Shown here: positions 50,960 to 60,364 of the stretch, one piece after another
Layout: the number at the start of each line of letters is the position of its first letter
Numbering within the stretch: position 1 is the stretch's first letter
From: CAYTGR01 sp964437445
GTDB taxonomy: Bacteria > Chloroflexota > Anaerolineae > B4-G1 > SLSP01
Length of the DNA: 64,000 nt
Reading direction: 5' to 3'
NCBI GenBank assembly: GCA_964437445.1
Contig: CAYTGR010000005.1
Coordinates: 1-64,000 of the forward strand
Made by a program: the position numbers and the translations under genes
Notes under the pieces: generated by a model
What the model was told of the DNA's origin: nothing
Seen by the model: the letters and a program-made list of their open reading frames with translations, nothing else
Databases searched by the model: none

Positions 50960-52492
50960 ATGGGCTTTACAACGTTCAACGACATGCTGCGCCGGACCGC
51001 CTGGCGGCTACCGGATCATCCTTTTATCACCTGGACCGACCGTAACCGCACGGTCACCTACGCTGAGGGCGATCAGATCTCGGATCAAGTGGCCGGAGCC
51101 CTGGCAGCGCTTGGCATCCAGAAGGGCGACCGGGTGGGAATTTTCGCCCACAACGGATTGGATTATGTGCTGGCGATGCTCGGGGCGTGGAAACTGGGCG
51201 CTATCTCCACCCACATCAGCGTGCTCCAGGCACACAACCTGGCCTATTACATCAACAACGCCACCCCGAAGGTGCTGATTTACACCGGCGATAAACACGA
51301 CGTGGTCATGGCTAACCGGCCGCAAATGCCCAGCGTGCAGCACTATGTTTGCCTGGACGGAGCGCGCGCAGGCGCCCTCGGCTGGAGCGAGCTGCTCGCC
51401 GCCGCGCCCCCGCCGCCCACTGTAGAAGTCAGCGATATGGATGCCGCCCACCTTTCCTACACCTCCGGTTCCTCCGGCGCCCCCAAAGGAGCCGTCCTGG
51501 CCCATGGCTTCACCGCGCGGGCCACGCACTGCATCGCCGAACGGTTGGGGCTTTCCAGCGCCGATGTCTCCTTAGGGCCGACCTCGCTCGCCAGTTCCTA
51601 CCACCTCGTCGCCAACCTGCTGCCGGGAATGCACCGGGGTGTCGCCATCGGCGTAATGACCCGGTGGGACCCGGCCGTCGCTTGGGATGAGATGGAGTGC
51701 CGGGGCGTGACGGTGCTCGTCGGCAATCCCCTCCTCTTTGCCGATGTACTCAACATCTGCCGGGAACGGGGCCGCAAACCGCACGCGCTGCGGCTGGCGC
51801 TCTCCGGCGGCGCTCCCGTCCCGCCCGACCTGAAACGCGCTTTTGCGAATGAGCTGGGGGTCTTCCTGGTGGAAAGTTACGGTCAGAGCGAACTGGGCGG
51901 CTTTGTCGCGCTGGGCTACCCCCGTCCTGAACCGGAAGAACAGCGGTATATGATCGGGCCAACATTGCCCGACCGCGAAGTCCGCATCGTGGACGAACAG
52001 GACCGCGAAGTCCCCATCGGCGAGCCGGGCGAGATGGTGATCCGCAGCGGTTACATGCTGGGCTATTGGGAGATGCCGGAAAAGACCGCCGAGGTGTTGC
52101 GCAATGGCTGGCTCCATACCGGCGACATGGGCCACATGGACCGCGAAGGATACATCTCCATGCTGGGCCGCTGGAGCGAGCGGATCGTCTGCGCGGGCAA
52201 GGTGATCTTCCCCCGGCCCATGGAGGAAGCGCTGTTGCGCCACCCGGCCGTCCGCTATGTGGCCGTCATCGGCAAGCCCGATCCGGCCCGGGGCGAGGTT
52301 CCCAAAGCGATTGTGGAGCTCTACGCCGGTCAGACCGCCACGCCAGAGGAGCTCCTGGCCCACTGTCATGCCCAATTGGGGGCCGCCGCCAGCCTGGAAA
52401 GCGTGGAGATTATCCCGGAGATGCCGATGACTCCCACCGGCAAGATCGGTCGCGCCGACCTGCAACGGCGCGAGCGCGAACTGGCCGCGTGA
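50960..52492 (+). CDS. AMP-binding acyl-CoA synthetase/ligase
   Basis: A 510-residue ANL-superfamily enzyme that activates a carboxylic acid as its adenylate and usually transfers it to CoA. Core motifs are visible: LSYTSGSSGAPKGAVLAHG (A3) near residue 170, ESYGQSELGGF (A5), GWLHTGDMGHMDREGYISM (A7), a modified A8 hinge GRWSERIVCAGKVIFP, and the catalytic lysine in MTPTGKIGRADL (A10) near 500. It resembles medium/long-chain fatty acid and aryl-CoA ligases; the acid substrate cannot be read. It stands alone with its own promoter. Confidence 0.92.
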   Translation: MGFTTFNDMLRRTAWRLPDHPFITWTDRNRTVTYAEGDQISDQVAGALAALGIQKGDRVGIFAHNGLDYVLAMLGAWKLGAISTHISVLQAHNLAYYINNATPKVLIYTGDKHDVVMANRPQMPSVQHYVCLDGARAGALGWSELLAAAPPPPTVEVSDMDAAHLSYTSGSSGAPKGAVLAHGFTARATHCIAERLGLSSADVSLGPTSLASSYHLVANLLPGMHRGVAIGVMTRWDPAVAWDEMECRGVTVLVGNPLLFADVLNICRERGRKPHALRLALSGGAPVPPDLKRAFANELGVFLVESYGQSELGGFVALGYPRPEPEEQRYMIGPTLPDREVRIVDEQDREVPIGEPGEMVIRSGYMLGYWEMPEKTAEVLRNGWLHTGDMGHMDREGYISMLGRWSERIVCAGKVIFPRPMEEALLRHPAVRYVAVIGKPDPARGEVPKAIVELYAGQTATPEELLAHCHAQLGAAASLESVEIIPEMPMTPTGKIGRADLQRRERELAA

Positions 52493-52645
52493 ATAGCACG
52501 GCCCCGGGCAACAGCTCTCTCACCCCAGCAGAGGCCGTCCGCGAATCGGCCACGGATGCACGAATCGCGGCCTTGATGGTGCATTCGTGTTTCATTCGTG
52601 GACGGCCAATGTCCCGACTTCTTCTCTGAAGATAATGTGAAAAGT

Positions 52646-52702
52646 CCGTAGTAAGGCGCTTTAGCGCCGTCTTGGCCGCGCTGAAGCGCGACACTACGAA
52701 CC
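52646..52702 (+). repeat. Hairpin element, GTAGT family, with adjoining dispersed motif
   Basis: It starts CCGTAGTAAGGCGCTTTAGC and ends GCGCTGAAGCGCGACACTAC, with imperfectly paired halves. Just beyond it (52705-52735), the reverse complement reads TGGCGTTCACCAGC then GGGGATGAAAAT, the same motif as at about 11200-11227. It occupies most of the gap between the ligase and the convergent MFS gene. Confidence 0.65.
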
Positions 52703-52759
52703 TATTTTCATCCCCGGCTGGTGAACGCCAGGGCATGTCCCACAACAACACAGGGCGGA

Positions 52760-54154
52760 CTATGGCGTGGCTTCCTGCGCCATCTCAGCGGCTAACCCAT
52801 CCAGGAGCTGCTTGTCTTCCACCTGCAGCAGGTACGGATTAAAGAGTTGCCCCACACAGAAAAGCGCGCAGAACGCCCCGAGCACGGCCAGCACCGCCCC
52901 CGGGTTGAACGCGCCACCGGCCCACCCCGCCAGGGCCGTCGCCAGGGGCCACGAAATCTGGGCGATCAACCGCCGGACCGCAAAAACACGCCCCTGCAGT
53001 TCGCGCGGCGTCTGCGTCTGCCAGATCGTCTGCGAATGGGCATTCATCACCGGGATGAGCCCGTCGTAGAGCAAATTCATCGCCGCGGTGAGATAGAGCC
53101 ACGATGAAAGCCCAAACACCACCTCCACCAGGCCGGTGAGCAAGATCGGCACGACAACACCATACACCCGCCGCCGTTTGAGGCCCCCCCAGGCGCTGAT
53201 GAACAAGCCGCCCACCACTCCCCCAGCCCCCGCCATGGAACCCAGCAGCGCCAGCGCCGACTCAAAAGTGAAGCCGCGTGCCGTCCAATCGGCCGCCAGG
53301 TTAAACTTGACCAGCAACGGGGTGAAGACCCCCAGCGGCGCGCCAACGAAGTTCGCCACCGTGAAAGTGCCCAGCAGCCATAACAACGGCCGGCGCTGCC
53401 AGATATAGAGCGCCCCCTCTTTGATGTCGGCCCACATGCTCTTTTGCGGCTTCTCGCCTGTGCGCCCCAGATCGGAGCGCTTGGGCGAAGGGATGAACAG
53501 AAAAATCAGCGTCGTGGCCGCCAGAAAAAACGTGATGGCGTCCACTCCCATAGCCAGGGCCGCTCCGTTATTAAGCTGGCCCAACTGCCAGCCAAGCCAC
53601 CCGGCAATCAGGCCCTGGCGGGCCAGGGCAGGAATCCCAATGATCGCCGCCGCAATGGCCGGTGAGAGCACACCCGAAAGTGCCCAGATCGTCTGCATCA
53701 TGCCGTTAGCGCGCGGCAATTTCTCCTCCGGCACCAGCATCGCGTAAGAGGTATCAAACGCCGAAAAATGAAACGCATTGATAAAGGCCGACAGCGCCAG
53801 CACGAAAATCAACAGCCACAGTTGGAGCGTATTGGTCATAACCAGAACCGCCAGCAGCAAACTCAGGCCACCATTCAGGAAATCCATCGCCATCATCGTC
53901 CGCTTGCGGTCATGGCGGTCGGCCCAGGCCCCGGCCAGCGGCGCGCCGAAGACCGTCGGCAGCGCAAAGGCCAGGCTCACCGCCGAGAGTGCCGCCGCCA
54001 GCTGCGGCCTTTGCTCCGGCAGCGGATAGAGCGTCTGCGTCAGCCAGATGTTCATGGCAAAGTAGGTCAACGCACTGCCAAAGACCGAGATAGACTGCGT
54101 CACCCAGACGATCAAAAACGTGCGCCAGCCGTGAGGCGGGGCTTGATAAGTCAT
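52760..54154 (-). CDS. MFS exporter (MFS_3/EntS-like)
   Basis: A 464-residue membrane protein with about 12 predicted transmembrane helices. The A-motif region reads GAPLAGAWADRHDRKRTMM near residues 75-95. The shape and FVGAPLGVFTPLLVKF segment match the drug/siderophore-exporter-like MFS_3 group. The substrate is unknown. It is separated by 100 bases from priA upstream, a gap that holds CAGGACTTACGCC and a palindrome AATCCTATAGGATT (54219-54232). Confidence 0.9.
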   Translation of the reverse strand: MTYQAPPHGWRTFLIVWVTQSISVFGSALTYFAMNIWLTQTLYPLPEQRPQLAAALSAVSLAFALPTVFGAPLAGAWADRHDRKRTMMAMDFLNGGLSLLLAVLVMTNTLQLWLLIFVLALSAFINAFHFSAFDTSYAMLVPEEKLPRANGMMQTIWALSGVLSPAIAAAIIGIPALARQGLIAGWLGWQLGQLNNGAALAMGVDAITFFLAATTLIFLFIPSPKRSDLGRTGEKPQKSMWADIKEGALYIWQRRPLLWLLGTFTVANFVGAPLGVFTPLLVKFNLAADWTARGFTFESALALLGSMAGAGGVVGGLFISAWGGLKRRRVYGVVVPILLTGLVEVVFGLSSWLYLTAAMNLLYDGLIPVMNAHSQTIWQTQTPRELQGRVFAVRRLIAQISWPLATALAGWAGGAFNPGAVLAVLGAFCALFCVGQLFNPYLLQVEDKQLLDGLAAEMAQEATP

Positions 54155-54255
54155 AGCGTTCGCTCCTTCAATCCAGAGGGGGGATTTTTTATGTCAGGAC
54201 TTACGCCCCTACTGTGTAAATCCTATAGGATTACTCTGCGGCTAAGCGCCGGCCC

Positions 54256-56772
54256 TCAGAGCACGTCAACCGGGTCAATATCTACCTGCCAACCGGCGGG
54301 CAGCTCCACCGCCCGCAATAAGGCCGCCGGGTCCACGCTGCGGAGCAACAACTGCCAGCGGTAATGGCCACGCACGCGGGCAAAGAAGGCCGGCGCCGGC
54401 CCGATCAGGTCACTGGCCGGCAGGTCGTGCGCTTCCAGCAGCGCCCGCAGCCGGGCAGCGAGCAGCTCCGCCTGGGCCTGCGCGTGATGCGCGTCGGGGT
54501 GCGTAAAGACCAGCCGCGCCAGCCGGATCGCGGGGGGATAGCCCAATTCGCGCCGGTAGGCCAGCTCGCGCGCGGCGAATCCGGTGTAATCATGGACCGC
54601 CGCCGCCTGGATCACGTAATGCGCCGGCTGGTAGGTCTGGAGGATGACCTGCCCGCCCGCCAGGCCGCGCCCGGCGCGGCCGGCCACCTGGGCGAGGAGC
54701 TGGAAGGTGCGCTCCGCCGCGCGGAAGTCGGGCAAATTCAATCCCACGTCAGCAGAGACAATGCCAACCACGGTGACGCGCGGCAAATCCAGCCCCCGCG
54801 CGATCATCTGCGTGCCCACCAGGAGGTCGGCCCCGCCCTCGGCGAAGCTGGTCATCAGGGTGGTGTGACCGGCATGGCTGCGGGCAGTATCCCGATCCCA
54901 GCGGAGCAGGCGGGCCTGGGGCCAGCGCGCGGCGGTCTGCTGTTCCAGGCCTTCTGTTCCCAGGCCGAAGGCGCGCACCCGCTCCGAGCGACACTGGGGA
55001 CAGCGCACCGGCAGTTGGCGGCGCAGGCCGCAATGATGGCAGAGCAGCACTTCGCCCCCCGCGTGGTAAGTCAACGGGAGCTCGCAGCGCGGGCACCGCG
55101 CTACCCAACCACAATCCCGGCAGAAGACGTAGGTCGCCGTCCCCCGCCGGTTGAGGAAAAGGATTCCCTGTTCACCCCGCGCGAGAGCCGCGTCCACCGC
55201 CGTTTGCAACGGACGGCTGAAAACGCTCCGATTGCCCGCCTTCAGCTCGGCGCGCATATCTACCACCTGCACCGGCGGCAGGGCAATGGCAGCCGCTTCC
55301 GGCGCTTCAGCCAACGGGCGATAACGGCTATCAGGCAAATGCAGGAAACGTTGCCAATCGGTCAGGCGGCGACGATGGCCCAGCACCCGCCGGGGCAACG
55401 AGAGCAGACGGTAGCGTCCCTCCAGTGCGCGGGTGTAAGCTTCCAACGTGGGGGTGGCGCTGCCCAAAATCAGCAGTGCACCGGTAAGCTGCGCCAGTGT
55501 CTCGGCAGTCTCGCGGGCGTGATAGAAAGGATGGCTCCCCTGTTTGTAGCTGGAGTCCTCCTCCTCATCCAACACAATCACCCCCAGCCGGGGGAAAGGG
55601 ACAAAGAGAGCCGAGCGCGCCCCGACCAGCACCGCCAGTTCACCGCTGCGGATGCGCCGCCAGGTATCGTACCGCGCCCCCTCACTCATCCCGCTGTGCC
55701 AGAGCCCCACCCGGCCGGGAAACCGGACGGCCACGCGCCGCACCGTCTGCGGCGTCAGGCTAATTTCAGGCACGAGGAAGAGCGCCTGTCGGCCCTGCGC
55801 CAGCACGCGCTCGATCGCCCGAAGATAGAGCTCGGTCTTGCCAGAGCCGGTCACGCCCAGCAGGAGCACCGGGGCGGGTGCGCGCGCGTCCTGGGTGGAA
55901 GGCAACCAGGCGGCCAGCTGTTCCCAGGCTGCCTGCTGGTCAGGGGTAAGGGGCGGCGGCACATCAGGGGTGAAAATGAAATCAGCCAACGGGTCGCGGG
56001 GCAGTTCGGCCCGGCTGAAAGCGATGAGATTCCGCTGAGCCAGCGCCTGGAGCTGCGCTGCGTCGGCCCCCGTCTCGGCGTAGACCACCGTGACATCCAC
56101 CGGCTGCGCTTCACGCTCCAGGTATTCCAGAATCGCCTGGTAGCGTTCCTTGAGACGAGTCCGCCGGAGCGCCGGCTCCCACTGCCCCTGGGATGCGGCC
56201 AGCTGCACCTGCTTCACCGTTTGCGCGCGGGGATCTGGCAGTTGCAGGACCTGCTCCGTTGCAATCAAGCCACGCTGGCGAAGGGCATGGCGCGCCCGAC
56301 GCCAATCCTGGCCGCGCAACGCAGCGGCGACCTGCCGGCCCAAGAGCGGCCCGCGTTCCACAAGCAGTTGCAACAGCGCCCTGGCCGCTTCGTTCAAATC
56401 GGGGGGCACCACCTGCACCAGGGGCCGCAACCGCTGGTCGGCGCGCGCCCGCAGCCCTGGCGGGATCATCAGCTGGACGCACTCGTGCAGCGGCGCGAGC
56501 GTTTCACGCGCCATCCATTCGGCCAGCGCCAGCAACGCCGGCGAGAGCACCGGTTCGGGGTCCAGCAGGCTGTGCAAGGGCCGGGGGGCCGGGACAGAGG
56601 GGGCTTCCGCCAGGGCAACCATCACGCCGGGCAGCAGCCGTTCCCGAAAAGGGACCACGACCAGCACACCGGGGCGTGCAGCTCCGGCCAGCGCCGCCGG
56701 GATGGTGTAATCAAACAGCGGTGTGGCTTTGGACCGAATCGGTTGGAAGACGAGCACCTGGGCGTAGGCCAT
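54256..56772 (-). CDS. priA: Primosomal replication-restart helicase PriA
   Basis: An 838-residue PriA. The 3'-DNA-binding domain (about 1-105) starts AYAQVLVFQPIRSKATPLFDY. Walker A is GVTGSGKT at 306-313, then LVPEISLTPQTVRRV, the DEEE box in VIVLDEEEDSSYKQ and the paired zinc sites CRDCGWVARCPRCE and CHHCGLRRQLPVRCPQC. Helicase motifs V-VI are IARGLDLPRVTVVGIVSADVGLN, split as shown, and AQVAGRAGR. PriA reloads DnaB at collapsed forks. The long antisense frame on the plus strand is a composition shadow. Confidence 0.96.
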   Translation of the reverse strand: MAYAQVLVFQPIRSKATPLFDYTIPAALAGAARPGVLVVVPFRERLLPGVMVALAEAPSVPAPRPLHSLLDPEPVLSPALLALAEWMARETLAPLHECVQLMIPPGLRARADQRLRPLVQVVPPDLNEAARALLQLLVERGPLLGRQVAAALRGQDWRRARHALRQRGLIATEQVLQLPDPRAQTVKQVQLAASQGQWEPALRRTRLKERYQAILEYLEREAQPVDVTVVYAETGADAAQLQALAQRNLIAFSRAELPRDPLADFIFTPDVPPPLTPDQQAAWEQLAAWLPSTQDARAPAPVLLLGVTGSGKTELYLRAIERVLAQGRQALFLVPEISLTPQTVRRVAVRFPGRVGLWHSGMSEGARYDTWRRIRSGELAVLVGARSALFVPFPRLGVIVLDEEEDSSYKQGSHPFYHARETAETLAQLTGALLILGSATPTLEAYTRALEGRYRLLSLPRRVLGHRRRLTDWQRFLHLPDSRYRPLAEAPEAAAIALPPVQVVDMRAELKAGNRSVFSRPLQTAVDAALARGEQGILFLNRRGTATYVFCRDCGWVARCPRCELPLTYHAGGEVLLCHHCGLRRQLPVRCPQCRSERVRAFGLGTEGLEQQTAARWPQARLLRWDRDTARSHAGHTTLMTSFAEGGADLLVGTQMIARGLDLPRVTVVGIVSADVGLNLPDFRAAERTFQLLAQVAGRAGRGLAGGQVILQTYQPAHYVIQAAAVHDYTGFAARELAYRRELGYPPAIRLARLVFTHPDAHHAQAQAELLAARLRALLEAHDLPASDLIGPAPAFFARVRGHYRWQLLLRSVDPAALLRAVELPAGWQVDIDPVDVL

Positions 56773-56816
56773 GTCAGATCATTCTTTCAAGGGATAGCAT
56801 AACCTAACCGCTGGTA

Positions 56817-56845
56817 GTGTCAAATGCGCGAAACTGTGCTACAAT
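56817..56845 (+). promoter_or_regulatory. Promoter of the zinc-ribbon protein gene
   Basis: GTGTCA (56817-56822), a 17-base spacer and TACAAT (56840-56845). It overlaps an upstream in-frame start and so supports translation from 56883. Confidence 0.6.
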
Positions 56846-56882
56846 GGCCGTATGCGGAGGCCATGCTCACAAGGAGGCTTTT

Positions 56883-57380
56883 ATGCCGCCACGCTTACAT
56901 AAAATCCTGCGCCTGGAAGTGCCCTGGACCGACGTCATGGGTATGATTATCCCGGCCGTACAGGCCATCCCAGCGGTGATTGAACAGGTGGATGACCAGC
57001 AAGGCTATCTGACCGCCAAGACGCGCCAGACGCTGAAATCCCGCGGCGAGCACATCCGGGTTCAGGTAGAAGCTCTGGATCAAGCTAGCTGTCAGGTGCG
57101 GATTGACAGTGAGCTGATGCTGATCCTGACCGAGACGCAGCTGGATTGGGGCGTCAACACCCACAACATTGAGGCCTTTGAAAAGGCCCTCCAGCAAGGC
57201 GTGCGCAAATGGAAAAGGGCGCATAAAGCAGCCGCGGCCCCGTCACCAGCCGCCCGCAGTGAGCCGGCCGGCCTGGTGCAATTGCAATGCAAGGCCTGTG
57301 GGGCCAAGCTTACCAAGCAGGTGGAACCCGGCCATTGGGAATGCGAGTATTGCGGGCACGAGTATTTTGAGAGAAGATAA
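56883..57380 (+). CDS. Zinc-ribbon protein with an N-terminal domain of unknown function
   Basis: A 165-residue cytoplasmic protein. The first 100 residues form an unrecognised alpha/beta domain (LHKILRLEVPWTDVMGMIIP ... RIDSELMLILTETQLDWGVN). An Ala-rich linker leads to a C-terminal zinc ribbon LQCKACGAKLTKQVEPGHWE, CEYCG, with C-x2-C pairs about 18 residues apart. AAGGAGG precedes the ATG. Its job is unknown; a nucleic-acid or protein-interaction role is only an inference from the ribbon. It is convergent with the L,D-transpeptidase gene. Confidence 0.75.
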   Translation: MPPRLHKILRLEVPWTDVMGMIIPAVQAIPAVIEQVDDQQGYLTAKTRQTLKSRGEHIRVQVEALDQASCQVRIDSELMLILTETQLDWGVNTHNIEAFEKALQQGVRKWKRAHKAAAAPSPAARSEPAGLVQLQCKACGAKLTKQVEPGHWECEYCGHEYFERR

Positions 57381-57422
57381 TCACGCTACGCACAGGCCCA
57401 GCCCCGGTTTTGACGGGAACAT

Positions 57423-57452
57423 GGCACGCCACCGCCTTTACGGGGGCGTGCC
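57423..57452. terminator. Hairpin at the convergent junction with the transpeptidase gene
   Basis: GGCACGCC (57423-57430) pairs with GGCGTGCC (57445-57452). The right arm overlaps the last codons of the transpeptidase gene. There is no clear U tract. Confidence 0.4.
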
Positions 57453-59006
57453 GCCTTCCTGACTAACCACGACATCCAGCGTGGTAGCGCCGGTAGGCGT
57501 GCCCGGCGCGACGCCGTGAATCCGCACCAGCGTGCCAAGCGGGGCCCAGTTAAAGAGCGCCTCGGCGTCCCCCTGGTTAACGATAATGCAGCCAAAGGAG
57601 GCCGGCCAGCCTAAAATCCCCGCCGGCAGCCGCCGCCCGCTCGCCGTAATCGGCAGCTCGTGGATGCCGTTGTAGTAATCCGGCCCCTCTAAGTAAATCC
57701 CCATGAAATAGGGCATGTCCAGTTGCCAGCGGCGGGCAAAGGCGTCCGGCTCTTTCATGAGCACCTGAAATTGGCCGGCGATCGTTGGCGTGGTAGACAT
57801 CCCGCTGGAAACCTTGAATTCAAAAATCAGTTGCTCGTTCTCATAAGCGCGAAGCGTCTGCGTCGGCAGATCAATTTCAATCCGCTTGCCCGGTGGGATG
57901 GGATGCGGAAAGAGGACGTCAATGGAAGGGATGGTCAAGACCTGACCGACGTCAATGGTGCCGGGGTCCACGTCGGGGTTCGCCTCTTCCAGTCGCCACT
58001 GGGGGAACCCAAAACGGTAGGCCAGATCAAAAAAGACGTCACCGGGCTGGACAACGTAGACCTGCGACGGGTGGTAAATGCGCGGTTGCACCTGATGCTG
58101 GCCCGTGGCGAGCGCCGCCAGGGTCATGGCCCACGCCGCACCCAGATCCAACGTCCGCGAGATGCCCAGCTGCCCGTTCACCTCCGCCAGCCAGTCCTGC
58201 ACGGGGGTCGCGTTAAACTCCAGCGCGATCCCCTGGCCGGCCGGGACCGGGCGCAGCCAGCTCGCCACCCGCTCCGGCGGCGCAGTAAATTCAGCCTGAT
58301 AATCGGTGAGGGGGTCGTTGGCTACCAGTACAAAAGGCAGAGACAGGAGCTGTTGCGCCAGAGTAGCGGCCGGCTCCGGCCCCGTGACGCGCGGCGGGAC
58401 GGCCGCCAGCACCAGCTCAACGCTGGCAGCTCCTCCATTCAACGCCGTCAACAGAGCGGCCGTGCTGGCCGGCACATCCAGCGCTCGTCCAACCTGACCG
58501 GCAACCGGCAGCGCGCCGCCAGGGCTTATCTCCAACCGCGCGTCGGTCGCCGGGACCCAGAGTTGCGCCGCGAGCGTCTCCACCGTGGCGCGCAAACGCG
58601 CCTCGTCCGGCGGCGTGACCGGCAGTTCAACGGTTGTCCCTTGCACCAACGTCCGCCAGATCGTCCACCCCTGCACTAAGGTGTTGCCCTCACGGCCCAC
58701 GCGGTACGCCATAGCCGCCGCCGCATCCAGATCGTAGCGCCGACCGGTCTGTTCCCAACCCAGCAACCAGGAACGATCTGCCGCGTGCACGGCCAAAGGT
58801 GGTGGATCCAGCAGCAACGCGCTCGCTTGCAACCGCACGGTGGCCTCCGCCACCGTCAGTCCGCCCAAATCAATGCCGCGCACCGCCACGCCAGGATAGA
58901 TTTTGTCGCTAAAGGCTGCCTGGTAGATCAATGTAGCGGCCAGGCTCAAAGCCACCGCTCCCAACAGTAGCCCCAAACCCACGCGAAGCATCCGCCTGCC
59001 GGTCAT
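57438..59006 (-). CDS. L,D-transpeptidase with YoaR/VanW-like front and LysM domain
   Basis: A 522-residue cell-wall enzyme. A membrane helix (about 8-32) anchors it. Residues 35-310 form a YoaR-like region with peptidoglycan-binding-type repeats (GVAVRGIDLGGLTVAEATVR). A LysM domain follows at about 325-368 (YVVQPGDVFFDLAYRFG). The YkuD domain covers about 375-505 with GIHELPITASGRRLPAG and the catalytic Cys473 in WPASFGCIIV. The usual SHGC is SFGC here. It would cross-link or modify peptidoglycan outside the membrane. It stands alone on the minus strand. Confidence 0.87.
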   Translation of the reverse strand: MTGRRMLRVGLGLLLGAVALSLAATLIYQAAFSDKIYPGVAVRGIDLGGLTVAEATVRLQASALLLDPPPLAVHAADRSWLLGWEQTGRRYDLDAAAAMAYRVGREGNTLVQGWTIWRTLVQGTTVELPVTPPDEARLRATVETLAAQLWVPATDARLEISPGGALPVAGQVGRALDVPASTAALLTALNGGAASVELVLAAVPPRVTGPEPAATLAQQLLSLPFVLVANDPLTDYQAEFTAPPERVASWLRPVPAGQGIALEFNATPVQDWLAEVNGQLGISRTLDLGAAWAMTLAALATGQHQVQPRIYHPSQVYVVQPGDVFFDLAYRFGFPQWRLEEANPDVDPGTIDVGQVLTIPSIDVLFPHPIPPGKRIEIDLPTQTLRAYENEQLIFEFKVSSGMSTTPTIAGQFQVLMKEPDAFARRWQLDMPYFMGIYLEGPDYYNGIHELPITASGRRLPAGILGWPASFGCIIVNQGDAEALFNWAPLGTLVRIHGVAPGTPTGATTLDVVVSQEGGTPP

Positions 59007-59155
59007 GATTCAGCTGTCTCCATAATCTCCACTCATTTCACCTGACGGCAAGATTGGCACACCCGCTAACCGCTTCCAGTCGTATGCGCCAACCAATGAC
59101 CACGAAATCTTTGCCGGGTAGTTAGCCGGTCACACTTTTTATGATACCTTTGGCT

Positions 59156-60358
59156 CTAAGCCGCTGTCCGGTCCGCCCACAGCCGCTCGTAGAGCCGCAC
59201 CAGCTGCCGTCCCATCCGCTCCCAGGAAAAATGCCGCCGGGCCCGCTCGCGCAGCTGCTCGCCCAACATCGTCGCCAGCACCGGATTCCGAAGCCCAAAG
59301 GCCAGCGCCGCCGCCAGCGCCGGCACGTCCCCTAACGGCGTGGCATAAATCCCCAGGCTGTTCAGGTATTCGCGGCTCACCTGGGTGTCGTAAGCCACCG
59401 TCGGCAAGCCCATCGCCATGTAGTTCAAGATCTTGCCGCTCCCCTCCGTCGCCGAGACCTTGGGGGCGACGGCCAGATCGCCCAGCGCTAAGTATTGCGG
59501 CGCTTGGGCGTAAGGCACTTTGCCGGTAAAAACAACGTCCTGCGGCGTTAACCCTAATTGCGCCGCCTGCTGGCGATACTTCTCCACAGCCGGGAACCCC
59601 ATAACCAACAGCGAAAGGGGGTAATCCCGTGCCCGCAGCCGGGCCGCGGCCGCCAGCAATTGGGGGATGCCCTGCCAGTCGGCCAGCAAGCCCAGATAGA
59701 CCACTACCTTGCGCTCCGGTGGGATGCCAAGCGCGGTCCGGCGCGCCGCCCGCTCCTCCGGCGTCAGGCAGTCCGGGCAGAAAAAGTCCAGGTTGACACT
59801 GTCGGGCAGAGGCATAACGCCTTCGGTCCGCCCGAAAGAGCGGGCCAGGAGATCAGCGCTGTTGACCGTGCTGGTGACGATGGCCTCCGGCAATGTCACA
59901 ATCCGTTCCTCCAGTCGCCGCCACCAGTAATAGGCAGCCGAGTCCGGTTGAACGAAGCCATGGTCCAGCATCTCGCCGGTCATGCTGCCCTGGAAGTCAA
60001 ACACCACCGGCACGCGCAGCAGCCGCCCCACCACGCTGCCGATCAACGCGCCCTCATGCAAATGCCCATGGATCAGGTGTGGCCGCCAGCGCAGCGCCTC
60101 CGTGAGGGCCTTCCAGGAAAGGAGCGCGTCAAAGGCAATCTTATGCGGCGACGACCCTACCTCATAGTCGGCGCGCCAGGGAGTGGGTGCCGAGCGCGCA
60201 ATGTCTAACCCGGGCCAATTATCCCCTTTGTAGTAGGTGACAATCCGCACCTGCAAGCCCTGCGCCATGAGGGCCCGCGCTTCTTCCAGGATGCGGACAT
60301 GGCAGCCGTAATCCAGGAAGAACGACGTGGGGGCAATCATCAAGATGCGGCGCGACAT
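59156..60358 (-). CDS. Family 4 glycosyltransferase
   Basis: A 400-residue GT-B enzyme. The donor-binding C-terminal half has VVYLGLLADWQGIPQLLAAA near residue 225 and the acidic motif SATEGSGKILNYMAMGLPTV, the E-x7-E pattern of GT4 enzymes. The N-terminal half contains HLIHGHLHEGALIGS. It builds a glycan or glycolipid in the cytoplasm; the sugar and acceptor are unknown. The ATG at 60358 is chosen because the in-frame ATG at 60379 lies inside a heptamer array. Confidence 0.9.
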   Translation of the reverse strand: MSRRILMIAPTSFFLDYGCHVRILEEARALMAQGLQVRIVTYYKGDNWPGLDIARSAPTPWRADYEVGSSPHKIAFDALLSWKALTEALRWRPHLIHGHLHEGALIGSVVGRLLRVPVVFDFQGSMTGEMLDHGFVQPDSAAYYWWRRLEERIVTLPEAIVTSTVNSADLLARSFGRTEGVMPLPDSVNLDFFCPDCLTPEERAARRTALGIPPERKVVVYLGLLADWQGIPQLLAAAARLRARDYPLSLLVMGFPAVEKYRQQAAQLGLTPQDVVFTGKVPYAQAPQYLALGDLAVAPKVSATEGSGKILNYMAMGLPTVAYDTQVSREYLNSLGIYATPLGDVPALAAALAFGLRNPVLATMLGEQLRERARRHFSWERMGRQLVRLYERLWADRTAA

Positions 60359-60364
60359 ACAGCC

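Noticed and set aside
54219..54232. Palindrome AATCCTATAGGATT as an operator
   Set aside because: It is a perfect palindrome in the gap between priA and the MFS gene, but no regulator or second copy supports an operator role.
54364..56802. Very long plus-strand open frame antisense to priA
   Set aside because: PriA motifs on the minus strand are unambiguous. The antisense frame is a mirror of high G/C third positions, with low-complexity Arg/Gln/His-rich protein.
57723..58679. 318-codon open frame antisense to the L,D-transpeptidase
   Set aside because: It is Arg/Gly/His-rich with no recognisable motif, opposite clearly coding LysM and YkuD sequence.
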